Positions 11,532 to 20,408 of a stretch of DNA of 64,000 nt are shown piece by piece. Position 1 is the stretch's first letter, and each line of letters begins with the position of its first letter. The DNA is taken from NCBI GenBank assembly GCA_021736785.1, contig JAIPFF010000017.1:25115-89114 (forward strand), written 5' to 3'. A program made the position numbers and the translations under genes. This DNA is from Thiohalocapsa sp. GTDB lineage: Bacteria; Pseudomonadota; Gammaproteobacteria; Chromatiales; Chromatiaceae. The notes under the pieces are model-generated. The model did not search any database. It was not told the DNA's origin and saw only the letters and a list, made by a program, of their open reading frames with translations.

Positions 11532-12449
11532 CTAAGGGTGGGCCGGTGCGCCTAAGTAGGTGGGCACCACGGCCTCGATATCGGTCGGATGGATGCCGAG
11601 CTCGAGCAGCCCGTTGTGCTCGCCGCAGACGCTCGGCGTTTGCAGCGACAAGTAGTTATCCCGGGTGAACGGCTTGCCGGGCAGGTACTCGAACACCCGC
11701 GCCTGCAACCGCGAGCCGAAATCGTTCAGGCCCGCCAGCAGGATCTTTCGCCCGATGCGCTCGGCGGTGTATTCCACGATTTTCTCCAGCTCCAGCACGC
11801 GCGGGCCGCACAGGTCGTAGCGCCGGCCGATGCTCTGCGGGTCGTCGATGCTGCGCGCCATCGCCTCGGCGACGTCGCCGACCCAGACCGGCGCGAAGCG
11901 TGCATCCGGACAGGCCAGCGGGAAGACCAGCGGCGTCACTTCAAGCAGCGCGGCGAAGCGGTTGAAGAAGCTGTCGCCGCGCCCGAAGATCACCGAGGGC
12001 CGGAAGCTGGTTACCGACAGTCCCTCGGCGGCATGGGCCGCGTCCTCGCCGGCGCCCTTGGAGCGCAGATAGGCGCTGCTGCCCTGCGTCGCATCGGCCT
12101 GCAGCGCGCTCATGTGCAGCAGACGGCCGACGCCCGCCGCAGCAGCCGCGGTCACGATGCGCTGCACCAGTTCCACGTGCACGCGCTCGAATGTGGTGTC
12201 GCCGTCCTCGTTCAGGATACCGATCAGGTTCACGACCAAGTCGCTGCCGCGCAGGCAGTCGGTCAGAGTTTCCTGGTCGAGGCGCTGCACCGGGCGCAGC
12301 TCGACATTCGGATAGAGGTTCAGGTCGCGGTGGCGGTGTGCCCGGCGTGTGGGCAGGACGCACCGGTAACCGGCTTTGGCAAGCCGCCGGACCAGATGCC
12401 GGCCGACGAAGCCGGTGCCGCCGAGAATGCAGGCTTGGTGTTGTTTCAT
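11532..12449 (-). CDS. NDUFA9-like atypical SDR / NAD(P)-binding oxidoreductase
   Basis: A 305-residue extended atypical SDR of the complex I NDUFA9 type. The Rossmann motif CILGGTGFVGRHLVRRL is at residues 7-23. Further markers are LVVNLIGILNE, the conserved LLHMSALQA with SSAYLRSKGAGE (Tyr-x3-Lys retained), and RPSVIFGRGDSFFNRFA, which is characteristic of this subgroup. Bacterial members are soluble or membrane-peripheral; their reaction is unknown and some may act in quinone or respiratory-complex assembly. The neighbouring convergent gene is a homologue of complex I assembly factor NDUFAF7. Confidence 0.85.
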   Translation of the reverse strand: MKQHQACILGGTGFVGRHLVRRLAKAGYRCVLPTRRAHRHRDLNLYPNVELRPVQRLDQETLTDCLRGSDLVVNLIGILNEDGDTTFERVHVELVQRIVTAAAAAGVGRLLHMSALQADATQGSSAYLRSKGAGEDAAHAAEGLSVTSFRPSVIFGRGDSFFNRFAALLEVTPLVFPLACPDARFAPVWVGDVAEAMARSIDDPQSIGRRYDLCGPRVLELEKIVEYTAERIGRKILLAGLNDFGSRLQARVFEYLPGKPFTRDNYLSLQTPSVCGEHNGLLELGIHPTDIEAVVPTYLGAPAHP

Positions 12450-12720
12450 TGTTTCCGATCGTCAACGTGTTTGTTCCGGGCAGCCCGGCGCTGTCGCGGC
12501 GTTGGCTGGCGGCCGCCGTTGTCCGGCTGTCGTACCGGCCTCGGAGCGCACGCGCGGCGCAATCGGTGTGCGCTTGCGCGGGAAACCCGGCCGGCGGGCG
12601 CGCTATTATGCCTTAATCATCCACCCGTTCCGCGGCGAGTTTGCCCGGCGCGCCGCCGGCGGTCCCGATTTGCGCCCTTCCACGGCGGCGCAGGCGTGTA
12701 TTTTACCGGTCTGAGTTCTT

Positions 12721-13524
12721 TTGAGCCTTTTGCCGCTGTTCGACTTGATCGCTCTCGTGCTGACCGGAGCCGTTGCCGGCCTGCTGGCCGGGCTCCTCGG
12801 CATCGGCGGCGGCGCCGTCATCGTACCCGCCCTGTTGCTGATCTACGCGCATATGGGTGCCGAGCAGGGTGTGATTGCGCACCAGGCGGTGGCGACGTCG
12901 CTGGCGAGTGTGGTGGCCACCGGCGCAACGTCCGCCTGGGTCCACCACCGCCGCGGTGCCGTCGATTGGCCGCTGTTTCTGCGCTTGGTGCCGGGCTTGC
13001 TCGTCGGCGCCTGGTGCGGCGCGTACGCGGCCGGCTGGATGCCCGGCGATGTGCTGCAGCGGCTGTTCGGCCTGTTTCTGCTGTTCAGTAGCGCGCGCAT
13101 GCTGATCGGCGCACCGCCGGCGACGCCTCGGCCGCTGCCCGGCGCTGCCGGGCTCGCCGGTTTCGGTACGCTGGTCGGTGCTTTGTCGGCACTGCTCGGA
13201 ATCGGCGGCGGCATCCTGGTTGTTCCGTTTCTTGCGCGCCGCGGTCCGGGCATGCGCCGTGCCGTGGCCACCTCGAGCGCCTGTGGCGTTCCGTTGGCGT
13301 TGGTCGGCAGCGTCGGCTTCGTGCTCGGCGGCTGGGGGCGGGAAGGACTCCTGGCGCACAGTGCGGGCTTCGTCTACTGGCCCGGCGTCCTGGCGATCGT
13401 ACTGGCCAGCGTACCCATGGCCGTGCTCGGTGCTCGGCTCGCGCATGGCCTGCCTACACGGACGCTGAAGCGCGTCTTCGGGGCGCTGCTGGCGGTGGTC
13501 GGCATCGAGCTGCTGGCGGGCTGA
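12721..13524 (+). CDS. TSUP (TauE/SafE) family membrane permease
   Basis: A 267-residue inner-membrane protein with about eight hydrophobic segments. The two family repeats are plain: GLLGIGGGAVIVP near residue 30 and ALLGIGGGILVVP near 160. Family members export or import sulfite, sulfoacetate, sulfolactate or related anions; the substrate here cannot be read from the sequence. The start is a TTG with no clear ribosome-binding site, so translation may begin at a nearby TTG. It is divergent from the NDUFA9-like gene, with 271 bases between them in which I see nothing else. Confidence 0.88.
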   Translation: MSLLPLFDLIALVLTGAVAGLLAGLLGIGGGAVIVPALLLIYAHMGAEQGVIAHQAVATSLASVVATGATSAWVHHRRGAVDWPLFLRLVPGLLVGAWCGAYAAGWMPGDVLQRLFGLFLLFSSARMLIGAPPATPRPLPGAAGLAGFGTLVGALSALLGIGGGILVVPFLARRGPGMRRAVATSSACGVPLALVGSVGFVLGGWGREGLLAHSAGFVYWPGVLAIVLASVPMAVLGARLAHGLPTRTLKRVFGALLAVVGIELLAG

Positions 13525-13551
13525 GCCCGCGGCGTCCGGCGCCCGGTCTGC

Positions 13552-14238
13552 TCAGCGCCCGATGCCGCTGTCGGCGCCCAGCCACAGGCGCCGATACAGG
13601 TAGACCTGGCCGGCCGCGTCGCGCAGCACCAGCCGGCCCTCGAACTGAGCGAATTCATAGGGCTGGGCGTTCTGGTGCTCCGGGTCGTAGAGCGCGATGC
13701 GCTCGCCGCGCTGTTGGATCAACCCTTCGATGAACCCGCCGGTGGGCGCATAGAGTCGGAAGCGATGCCCCCCGACGATGAGTAGTCCGCCGTTTTGGCC
13801 CTCCCAGACGCCGTCGAGCGTGGTCCCGCGCCAGCCCGGCATGCCCGGCATCTGTTCCATCATACGGCCCATGCCGAAGTCGTCTGCGGGGCCCGGTACG
13901 CCGGATGGCCAGGGCAGCTGACCGCCGCCGACGCCCGGAGGCATGCCCGGCATCATGCCGTAGCCCATACCGGGCATGCCGTAGGCGCGGGGATCGAACG
14001 GCGAGCTCTTCGCCGGGCCGTCGTCGTCGAGGAAGCCCATGGCCTCCATCATGCGAGCCATGGCGTTGGCCATGGCGTCGCGGGTGCTGCCGATGTCGGC
14101 CGCGTGCACCGGCGCTGCCGCGCAGCAGAGCACGAGCAACAGCACGGCGGCCGTCGCGCGAAGCGATCGGCGAGCGGAATGGCGAAGGGTGGCACAGTCG
14201 CGCGGGTGGCCGCGTTGTCCGGGTGTTCTCATGCACAT
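13552..14238 (-). CDS. Putative exported Met/Gly/Pro-rich protein of unknown function
   Basis: A 228-residue protein. After an arginine-containing N-region, the stretch AVLLLVLCCAAAPVHA is a likely signal peptide cleaved before ADIGSTRD. The mature protein has two methionine-rich segments (DAMANAMARMMEAMG and a GMPGMGYGMMPGMPPG stretch, then FGMGRMMEQMPGMPGW), followed by a folded-looking C-terminal half (LDGVWEGQNGGLLIVGGHRFRLY ... GRLVLRDAAGQVYLYRRLW). Met-rich periplasmic segments often bind Cu(I), but this is inference. The start is uncertain: ATGs at 14238 and 14232 are both possible and neither has a good ribosome-binding site. I do not recognise the family. Confidence 0.7.
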   Translation of the reverse strand: MCMRTPGQRGHPRDCATLRHSARRSLRATAAVLLLVLCCAAAPVHAADIGSTRDAMANAMARMMEAMGFLDDDGPAKSSPFDPRAYGMPGMGYGMMPGMPPGVGGGQLPWPSGVPGPADDFGMGRMMEQMPGMPGWRGTTLDGVWEGQNGGLLIVGGHRFRLYAPTGGFIEGLIQQRGERIALYDPEHQNAQPYEFAQFEGRLVLRDAAGQVYLYRRLWLGADSGIGR

Positions 14239-14497
14239 GGCGCCAATGGTACGCCACGCGAAAGACGTTCGGGCGGCGGGCATGGCCTATGTCGGGATCG
14301 CGCCGCACGCGGGCCGAGCTCGGGCCGCAGATCGGTGCACGATCGCCCGGCGGTCGGTCGTCCCGGCAATGCCGAAGTTTCGGCGCGCCGGAGGCATCGC
14401 AGGGGTAGGGACGGGGCTCCGGACACGTGCCCGATGTGCGCGGCGCTTGAGCGGATTACGCCGTCGCCTATCGGCGGCGCCGGCTTGCGGCCGTCGG

Positions 14498-16480
14498 CTA
14501 GCGCTCGCCGGTCGCGGCCTGGCGCGGCCGGCGCGGCTGAACCGGGCGCAGCAACGCACCGACGCGCGGCCTTTGAGCGCCGAGGCGCTCGGCATAGATG
14601 ACCCAGTAGCCCAACACACGCCGCACATAGTCGCGCGTCTCGGGATAAGGGATGGCGGCGATCCAGAGATCCGCCGGCATCGGTGCGTCCGGCAGCCAGC
14701 GGGCGACGGCGCCGGGGCCGGCATTGTAGGCCGCGGTGGCGACCACCGGATGCCCGTCGAAGCGTGCGGCCATGGCCGACAGATAATGGCTGCCGAGGGC
14801 GATATTCAGTCGCGGGTCGATCAGGTCCAGCGTCGTGGGCGCCGGCCGGCCGACGCGCGCCGCGACCTCGCGGGCTGTCGCCGGCATCAACTGCATCAGA
14901 CCGGTGGCGCCGGCATGGGAGGCCACATCGGCGTCGAAGGCGCTCTCCTGGCGGATCACGGCGTACAGCCATGCCTGCGGCAGGCGGTTCTCCGACGCCG
15001 CCGCGCTTACCAGCGGGCGGTGGGCCAGCGGGAAGCGCAGCGACAGGTCATCCCAAAAGCCGGCGTCCGCGAGTGTGAAAATAGCTTCGGAATGCAGTCC
15101 CAGTGAGGACGCCGCGACCGCGGCCGCGATCAGATCGGCCTGCGACAAGCCCGACGTCATTGCGCGCCATTCGCGGCTGATGTCCGCGCCGCGACCCAGG
15201 CGTCCGAGCTCGCGGATGCGCGAGACGGTTTCGGAGTCGATGAACTGCGCCACGCGGCTGTCTTGCGCCGGCGCGGGCCGGTCGCCGAGCGCCGGTGCGC
15301 GCCCCAGCAGCTCTGCCGCGCGAAAACCCCACAGACTGCGCTCGCCGGCGGCTTCGGCGAACGCATGGGCGGCGGTCTTCAGGTCGCCGGTTTCGGCCGC
15401 GGCCCGCGCTCGCCAATATTGCCATTCGCCTTTGCCGCGCTCCTTGGCGGGCAGCACCTCGATCCAGCCCGGTAGCCAGTCCCGGGCGCGAAGATGTAGT
15501 GCCGCGCGCAGGCGCTCGCGCTGCAGCGGCGTTTGGTCGGCCAGGGGCTCGATCGCGGCCAGGAAGAACAGGGCGTCCCGCTCGCCGGCGCGCGCGAGAC
15601 GGCCGCCGATGGCTGCATTGACGCGGTTGCGGGATGCCGGCGGCCAGGGCTCGCGGGTGGCGAGGGTGCTGAAGATTCGGGCTGCCTCGCGCGGGGCGCG
15701 CCGGGCCAGGCGCTCGAGCGCATGGGTCAGCGCCTCGGCACGGCGCGCCGGGTCCGCGGGCAGCGCCGCGTCCGCGTCCGTCAGTGTCTCGGGGTTGCGA
15801 TAAACGGCCAGGGTTCGGTCGAGCCAGGTGCGCTGCCCGGCAGGCAAGTAGCGTCGCTGATAAGCAGCGACGCCGGCATTGCCCGCCGCCAGCGCCAGGT
15901 CGACGCGCTGCCAGACCGTTGCCGCATCGAGCCCGCCCGCACTGGCCCAGGCGGAGAACACCGGGTCGCAGTCATCGGGTAGAGAGCCGCCGGTGAGGTA
16001 GACGACGGCGAGACCCTCGAAAGCGGCGTCGGTGCGGCCGGTTTCCAGGAGTGCGCGGCGGTAGCGGCAGGCGCGGGTCTCCGAGCCATTGTCCAGGTAG
16101 CTGTCGACGTAGGCTTGCCAGCGCTTCTCGCGCGAGAGAAGCGCCAGCCACTTACGGCGGACGCGCTCGCCGGGTGCGCTGCCGCGGTGGCGCTCGATAA
16201 ATTCCGTGACTTCCGCATCCGCGGTGACGTCGAGCCGATTCAGCAGTGCCTCGGCCTGCAGATAGGGCAGCAGCGGATAGTCGCCCAGCACCCTGCGCAG
16301 GGCGTCGAGGTCCACATCGGCGCCGGCGCGCAGCCCCCGCTCGGCTTCGAGGAATGCGCTGCGCTGTGCCGGCAGCGCAGTGCCGCTGTCGGCTGCGGCC
16401 GCCGCGCAGACTAGGCCCGCTGCCAGTGCGCAGGCGTGCAACAGGGCGCGCCGGGCGCCGTCGAGTAACGGTGCCGGCAT
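14498..16480 (-). CDS. slt: Soluble lytic murein transglycosylase Slt70
   Basis: A periplasmic enzyme that cleaves peptidoglycan glycan strands, leaving 1,6-anhydromuramyl ends. From M at 16480 it is 660 residues (E. coli 645), with the signal peptide MPAPLLDGARRALLHACALAAGLVCAAAAA. The long alpha-superhelical U-domain spans about residues 30-480, followed by the lysozyme-like domain. The catalytic Glu lies in VIRQESAFDADVASHAGATG near residue 510, followed by LMQLMPATAREVA and the late NIALGSHYL and TAAYNAGPGAV motifs. The frame is open upstream, but the signal peptide fixes the start. It is divergent from the phosphatase gene at 16653. Confidence 0.95.
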   Translation of the reverse strand: MPAPLLDGARRALLHACALAAGLVCAAAAADSGTALPAQRSAFLEAERGLRAGADVDLDALRRVLGDYPLLPYLQAEALLNRLDVTADAEVTEFIERHRGSAPGERVRRKWLALLSREKRWQAYVDSYLDNGSETRACRYRRALLETGRTDAAFEGLAVVYLTGGSLPDDCDPVFSAWASAGGLDAATVWQRVDLALAAGNAGVAAYQRRYLPAGQRTWLDRTLAVYRNPETLTDADAALPADPARRAEALTHALERLARRAPREAARIFSTLATREPWPPASRNRVNAAIGGRLARAGERDALFFLAAIEPLADQTPLQRERLRAALHLRARDWLPGWIEVLPAKERGKGEWQYWRARAAAETGDLKTAAHAFAEAAGERSLWGFRAAELLGRAPALGDRPAPAQDSRVAQFIDSETVSRIRELGRLGRGADISREWRAMTSGLSQADLIAAAVAASSLGLHSEAIFTLADAGFWDDLSLRFPLAHRPLVSAAASENRLPQAWLYAVIRQESAFDADVASHAGATGLMQLMPATAREVAARVGRPAPTTLDLIDPRLNIALGSHYLSAMAARFDGHPVVATAAYNAGPGAVARWLPDAPMPADLWIAAIPYPETRDYVRRVLGYWVIYAERLGAQRPRVGALLRPVQPRRPRQAATGER

Positions 16481-16652
16481 GGTGAGCCAAGTAGGGGAAC
16501 GGATGATCACCGGCGCGAGCATAGGATTCGCCGTGGCGAGGGGCAAGCCCGGTCCCTCGGCCGTCGCTGGCCGCGGGCCGCGCCGGACTGGAAGCAAAAC
16601 ACCCTTTGCCCGATCATGTCCCCTACGATTCGTAAGCCTTGGAGCAGGCGTA

Positions 16653-17483
16653 ATGACCGCGAAGCCCGACGTCACCGAGCTCAGCTACTTGACTGCATTG
16701 CTGCGCGAAGTGGCGCGTGAAGAAATCAAGCCGCGCTTCAGGCGCGCGAAAACATCCTCGAAGGCCGACGGCAGCCTCGTGACCGAGGCCGACACGGCGG
16801 TCCAGAACCGCCTGCAGGGGGTCTTCGCCGAGCGCTATCCGGACATAGCGCTGCTCGGCGAGGAGATGTCGCAGCAGGAGCAGGAGCGCCTGGCGGTGGA
16901 TGACGGCACCGCCTTCTGGTGCCTCGATCCACTCGACGGCACCAGCAACTATGCCTGCGGCTTTCCCGGTTTCGCGATCTCGCTGGCGCTGGTGCGCAAT
17001 GGCCGCGCCGAGCTCGCCGTGATCCTCGATCCGGTTCGCGACGAGTGCTTCACCGCCGCGATCGGCTCCGGCGCCTGGCTGAACGGCAGGCCGCTGGCGC
17101 CCTATGCGCCCGGCGAGGCGCTGGGCGACTGCCTGGCCGTGGTCGATTTCAAGCGCCTGCCGCCGCAGCGCGTGCCGGCCTTGTTCGGCCCCGGCTCGTT
17201 TCGCTCCCAGCGCAACGTCGGCGCGGTGGCGCTGGAGTGGTGCTGGATCGCCTCGGGGCGCTTTCAGCTCTACCTGCACGGCGGCCAGAAGCTTTGGGAC
17301 TATGCCGCCGGCCGCTTGATCGCCGACGAGGCGGGGGTGGTCTCCGCGCTCTTCGCGCCCGACGGGGCGGTGCCGCTGCACGGCATCGGCCTCGACAAGC
17401 GGGTCGCCGTTGCCGCGGCCACACGCGGCCTCTACGAAGCGTGGCTCGACTTCGTCGACCTGCCGCTGAGGCGCGCATCCTGA
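16653..17483 (+). CDS. Inositol monophosphatase-family phosphatase
   Basis: A 276-residue Mg2+-dependent phosphatase of the IMPase/CysQ/FBPase superfamily. Metal-binding motifs are LGEEM (residues ~71-75), WCLDPLDGTSNYACGFP (~89-105) and LWDYAAGRLIADEAG near 215. The substrate cannot be told: candidates are inositol phosphate, 3'-phosphoadenosine phosphate or NADP. It is not a typical SuhB (different N-terminus) nor a typical CysQ. GGAG lies nine bases before the ATG. The frame extends upstream, but that part is antisense to slt. Confidence 0.88.
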   Translation: MTAKPDVTELSYLTALLREVAREEIKPRFRRAKTSSKADGSLVTEADTAVQNRLQGVFAERYPDIALLGEEMSQQEQERLAVDDGTAFWCLDPLDGTSNYACGFPGFAISLALVRNGRAELAVILDPVRDECFTAAIGSGAWLNGRPLAPYAPGEALGDCLAVVDFKRLPPQRVPALFGPGSFRSQRNVGAVALEWCWIASGRFQLYLHGGQKLWDYAAGRLIADEAGVVSALFAPDGAVPLHGIGLDKRVAVAAATRGLYEAWLDFVDLPLRRAS

Positions 17484-17653
17484 GGCCTGGCCGTCTGCCG
17501 CGCGCGCTCCCGCGGCCGGCCCGCGGCGGCGTTTTCGGCGGGCGTCCTTTGTCCGCGACGGGCCGCGGGCTGTTAATTCGGCCCGTCGACCCTCAATTCC
17601 CGGTCCAGCGGCGGGGCGGTGTGCGCTGCGCGCGAACGACCGGGAGAGAACCG

Positions 17654-18097
17654 ATGACCGAAAATATCACCAATCAAGATATGGACCTGAGCAGCGGGAT
17701 CGCTGCTTTCGAGGCGAAACAGTTTTCGCGCGCGACCGGGCTGTTGTCGCCGCTGGCCGAAATGGGCGACGCGGAAGCCCAGTACCGCATGGCGATCATG
17801 GCGCAGAACGGGCTCGGCATGGTCGAGAATCCGTTGTTGGCCTTCAAGTATATGAAGGCGGCGGCCGAAGCCGGGCTCGGGCTCGCGCAGCACGGCCTGG
17901 GCTTCATGTACATGGAAGGCGAATGCACGGAAAAGAGCCCGGAGCGCGCGGTGCAATGGTTCCGTAAGGCCGCCGAGCAGGGCTTGGCCGGTTCTCAGAC
18001 GACGCTCGCGATGATGTACGAGGAGGGACGGGGCGTGGAAAAGGACGTGGAAGAGGCCCGCAAGTGGTACCACATGGCGGGCTTCGACGAGAAGTAG
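17654..18097 (+). CDS. Sel1-repeat protein
   Basis: A 147-residue protein built of about three to four Sel1-like (TPR-related) repeats. The units AEAQYRMAIMAQNGLGM, LGLAQHGLGFMYMEGE and LAGSQTTLAMMYEEGRGVEKD are each followed by A...W(F/Y)xKAAE/HMAG. There is no signal peptide or membrane segment, so it is probably cytosolic. Sel1 proteins are protein-binding scaffolds and the partner is unknown. ATG at 17654 with GGGAGAGAA upstream. Confidence 0.85.
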   Translation: MTENITNQDMDLSSGIAAFEAKQFSRATGLLSPLAEMGDAEAQYRMAIMAQNGLGMVENPLLAFKYMKAAAEAGLGLAQHGLGFMYMEGECTEKSPERAVQWFRKAAEQGLAGSQTTLAMMYEEGRGVEKDVEEARKWYHMAGFDEK

Positions 18098-18133
18098 GCC
18101 GGCCCGAGCGGCGCCCGGTGTCGGCTTGTTGGC

Positions 18134-18195
18134 GGTCCGGAGCTTGGCCCGGAATTCTGCTCGGAGTCCGGACCGGGATCCGGCTCGTGCCTCGG
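18134..18195. repeat. Degenerate G-rich hexamer array between convergent genes
   Basis: About 60 bases of period-six sequence (GGTCCGGAGC TTGGCCCGGA ... GGAGTCCGGACC GGGATCCGGCTC) between the Sel1-repeat gene and aroG. Read on the minus strand it would give alternating Pro and Asp/Glu/Gly, like a decayed form of the dnaG tail repeat. It is outside both genes. Confidence 0.6.
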
Positions 18196-18221
18196 CGTAC
18201 GGGGAGCGGGGTGGATGCGCT

Positions 18222-19289
18222 TCAGCGCGGTCGCCGGGGCCGGCGGCGGCACTCGATGGCCTCCGCAAGCACTTCGAGCATGGGCAGCGTATCGTTCCAG
18301 CCGATACAGGCGTCGGTGACGCTTTGGCCGTAGACCAGGTCTTCCGGCGTGATCAGATCCTGGCGGCCGCCGACCAAGTGGCTCTCGATCATGACCCCGA
18401 TGATGCGCCCGTCGCCGCGTTCCAACTGGCCGGCCACGTCCTCGCATACCCGCAACTGCTTGTCGTGTTGCTTGCGGCTGTTCGCGTGGCTGAAATCGAT
18501 CATGATTTTCGGCACCAAGCCGGACTTCTCGATCTCCTCCGCGGCGATATTGACGCTTTCCGTATCGTAATTCGGACGGCTGCCGCCGCGCAGGATGACG
18601 TGCGTATCTTCGTTGCCGCTGGTGCTGAAGATGGCCGAGTTGCCGTCTTTGGTCAGCGACATGAAAACGTGGGGGCGTGCGGCGGCGTGCATGGCGTCGA
18701 TGGCGACCTTGACGCTGCCGTCGGTGGCATTTTTGAATCCCACGGGACAAGACAGGCCCGATGCCAGCTCGCGGTGGCCTTGGCTTTCGGTCGTCCGTGC
18801 GCCGATCGCGCCCCAGCTCACCAAGTCCGCGATGTACTGCGGGCTGATCAGGTCGAGGAACTCGGTACCGGCGGGCACGCCGAGCTCGTTGAGATCCAGC
18901 AGAAGCTTGCGCGCCAGTCCCAGGCCCTTGTTGATCTCGAAGCTGCCGTCCAGGTTCGGGTCGTTGATCAGACCCTTCCAGCCGACGGTGGTGCGCGGCT
19001 TTTCGAAGTAGACCCGCATCACCAACATCAGCCGGTCGCTCAGCGTCGGGCGCATTTCCGCCAGTCGGTGTGCGTACTCCATCGCCGCGACCGGGTCGTG
19101 CACGGAGCAGGGGCCGACCACCACCAGCAGGCGGTCGTCCTCGCCGTGCAGGATGCGCTGGATCTCCTGCCGGGCGTTGTGGACCGTCTCCGCCGCGGCG
19201 TCGGTAATCGGAAATTCCCGGTGCAGGTCTTTCGGTGCGATCACCTGCTTGATATCGCGGATGCGCAGGTCGTCTGTTTCGTAAGGCAT
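18222..19289 (-). CDS. aroG: 3-deoxy-7-phosphoheptulonate (DAHP) synthase, AroG/F/H type
   Basis: Condenses phosphoenolpyruvate and erythrose-4-phosphate, the first step of aromatic amino acid synthesis. It has 355 residues, type I-alpha. The signature segments VVVGPCSVHDPVAA, RVYFEKPRTTVGWKGL, SPQYIADLVSWGAIGARTTE, SGLSCPVGFKN, IMIDFSHANSRKQ and VYGQSVTDACIGWNDT are all intact. HVFMSLTKDGNSAIFSTSGN resembles the Phe-sensitive E. coli AroG more than AroF, but feedback specificity is not certain from this. The last ten residues are Arg/Pro-rich. Confidence 0.95.
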   Translation of the reverse strand: MPYETDDLRIRDIKQVIAPKDLHREFPITDAAAETVHNARQEIQRILHGEDDRLLVVVGPCSVHDPVAAMEYAHRLAEMRPTLSDRLMLVMRVYFEKPRTTVGWKGLINDPNLDGSFEINKGLGLARKLLLDLNELGVPAGTEFLDLISPQYIADLVSWGAIGARTTESQGHRELASGLSCPVGFKNATDGSVKVAIDAMHAAARPHVFMSLTKDGNSAIFSTSGNEDTHVILRGGSRPNYDTESVNIAAEEIEKSGLVPKIMIDFSHANSRKQHDKQLRVCEDVAGQLERGDGRIIGVMIESHLVGGRQDLITPEDLVYGQSVTDACIGWNDTLPMLEVLAEAIECRRRPRRPR

Positions 19290-19322
19290 GGGTCGGGTCG
19301 TACTTCGTTCGCAAGACCATGC

Positions 19323-19328
19323 AGTATA
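19323..19328 (-). promoter_or_regulatory. Possible -10 of aroG in the divergent 341-base gap
   Basis: TATACT on the minus strand lies about 35 bases before the aroG ATG, with only a weak -35 (GTGACC) about 17 bases upstream. The rest of the divergent gap between aroG and the lipocalin gene (19290-19630) holds no gene or RNA that I can recognise. Confidence 0.3.
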
Positions 19329-19630
19329 ACCAATTGGCGTACCCGGTCACTGCCTCCGCGTGCCGGCCGGCGGCCATTGCAGCACCGGCCTGCGCCCACT
19401 GCAGCAAATGTTGCGTTTTCCTTGGCGCCCGCGGCGGCCCACCGGTTAAAATCGTGCTTTTGCGACGGCAACCTCGGCCTATTGACGGGAATACACGGTA
19501 TCTTGCCGACATCCGCCCGCACCTGCGTCGAACGATCGGCCGGGCGCGGACCTCGACTCCCGCCGGTCCGCGCCGTCCGCGTGCCGCATCCGCGCATGTT
19601 CTGTATCAACACCCGCCTTCGAAACAAGCT

Positions 19631-20347
19631 ATGAAAAACAAACGCCCCGAGCGGCCGACGCCGCCCCGGGAGACGGATGAGCCCGGGACGCCGAAACCGG
19701 CGCCCGCAGGCCGTGCCGCGAAACGAGCAAAGCGCCAGGCGCGGGATCTCGCGTCATGGGCCACCGAAATCTACGCGGCGCCGCCCGGCGAGCGCGATGT
19801 CTCCGATGCCGTCGATGCGCGCGTCACCGTCAGTACGCGCATGCGCAAGCCGAAAGTCCATCTGACGGCACCGGCAACGGCGCGCAAGGTCGATCTGTCG
19901 CGCTACATGGGGCGATGGTACGAGATTGCCCGGCTTCCCTATTTCACCCAGCGGCGCTGCGTGAAGAACGTGAAGGCGGAATACGCCCTCGGCGACGACG
20001 GCATGGTCTACGTGACCAACAGCTGCGAGCACAAGGACGGCGGCATCGGCGTCGCCAAGGCCGTCGCGCGCGTTGTCGACCGCGCCAGCAATGCCCGGTT
20101 CGAAATCAGCTTCCGCACGCTCTACGGCGTTCACGTGCTCTGGGACGACTACTGGATCATTGGCCTGGGCGAGGACTACGAATACGCGCTGGTCGGCCAG
20201 CCTACGCGTCGGCGCGGCTGGGTCCTGTCGCGCGATCCTCGGCCGGCGGAAGAGGAGATCCGCGGATGGCTCGGCGAGTTCGAGGAAAAGGGCTTTCCCG
20301 CCGACGCGTTCAAGCGCACCCGCCAAGACCCTGTCGAGAGCGACTGA
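19631..20347 (+). CDS. Lipocalin with a long basic N-terminal extension and no signal peptide
   Basis: A 238-residue protein. Residues about 88-230 form a bacterial lipocalin (Blc/ApoD type): the GRWYEIARLPYFTQRRC motif at 94-108 with KAEYALGDDGMVYVTN, the middle VHVLWDDYWIIGLGEDYEYALVG, and a C-terminal helix region. Typical Blc is an outer-membrane lipoprotein with a lipobox. Here the first ~85 residues are Pro/Lys/Arg-rich (KRAKRQARDLASWATEIY) with no hydrophobic segment or lipobox, so it is probably cytosolic unless the start is misjudged. The open frame upstream offers no signal peptide either. Ribosome-binding site weak. Confidence 0.85.
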   Translation: MKNKRPERPTPPRETDEPGTPKPAPAGRAAKRAKRQARDLASWATEIYAAPPGERDVSDAVDARVTVSTRMRKPKVHLTAPATARKVDLSRYMGRWYEIARLPYFTQRRCVKNVKAEYALGDDGMVYVTNSCEHKDGGIGVAKAVARVVDRASNARFEISFRTLYGVHVLWDDYWIIGLGEDYEYALVGQPTRRRGWVLSRDPRPAEEEIRGWLGEFEEKGFPADAFKRTRQDPVESD

Positions 20348-20408
20348 CGCCTGCCTCGCCGGGCGAGGACGTCGGCGGCGGCGCGGCCGCGCACGCTGCC
20401 GCCGTTGC

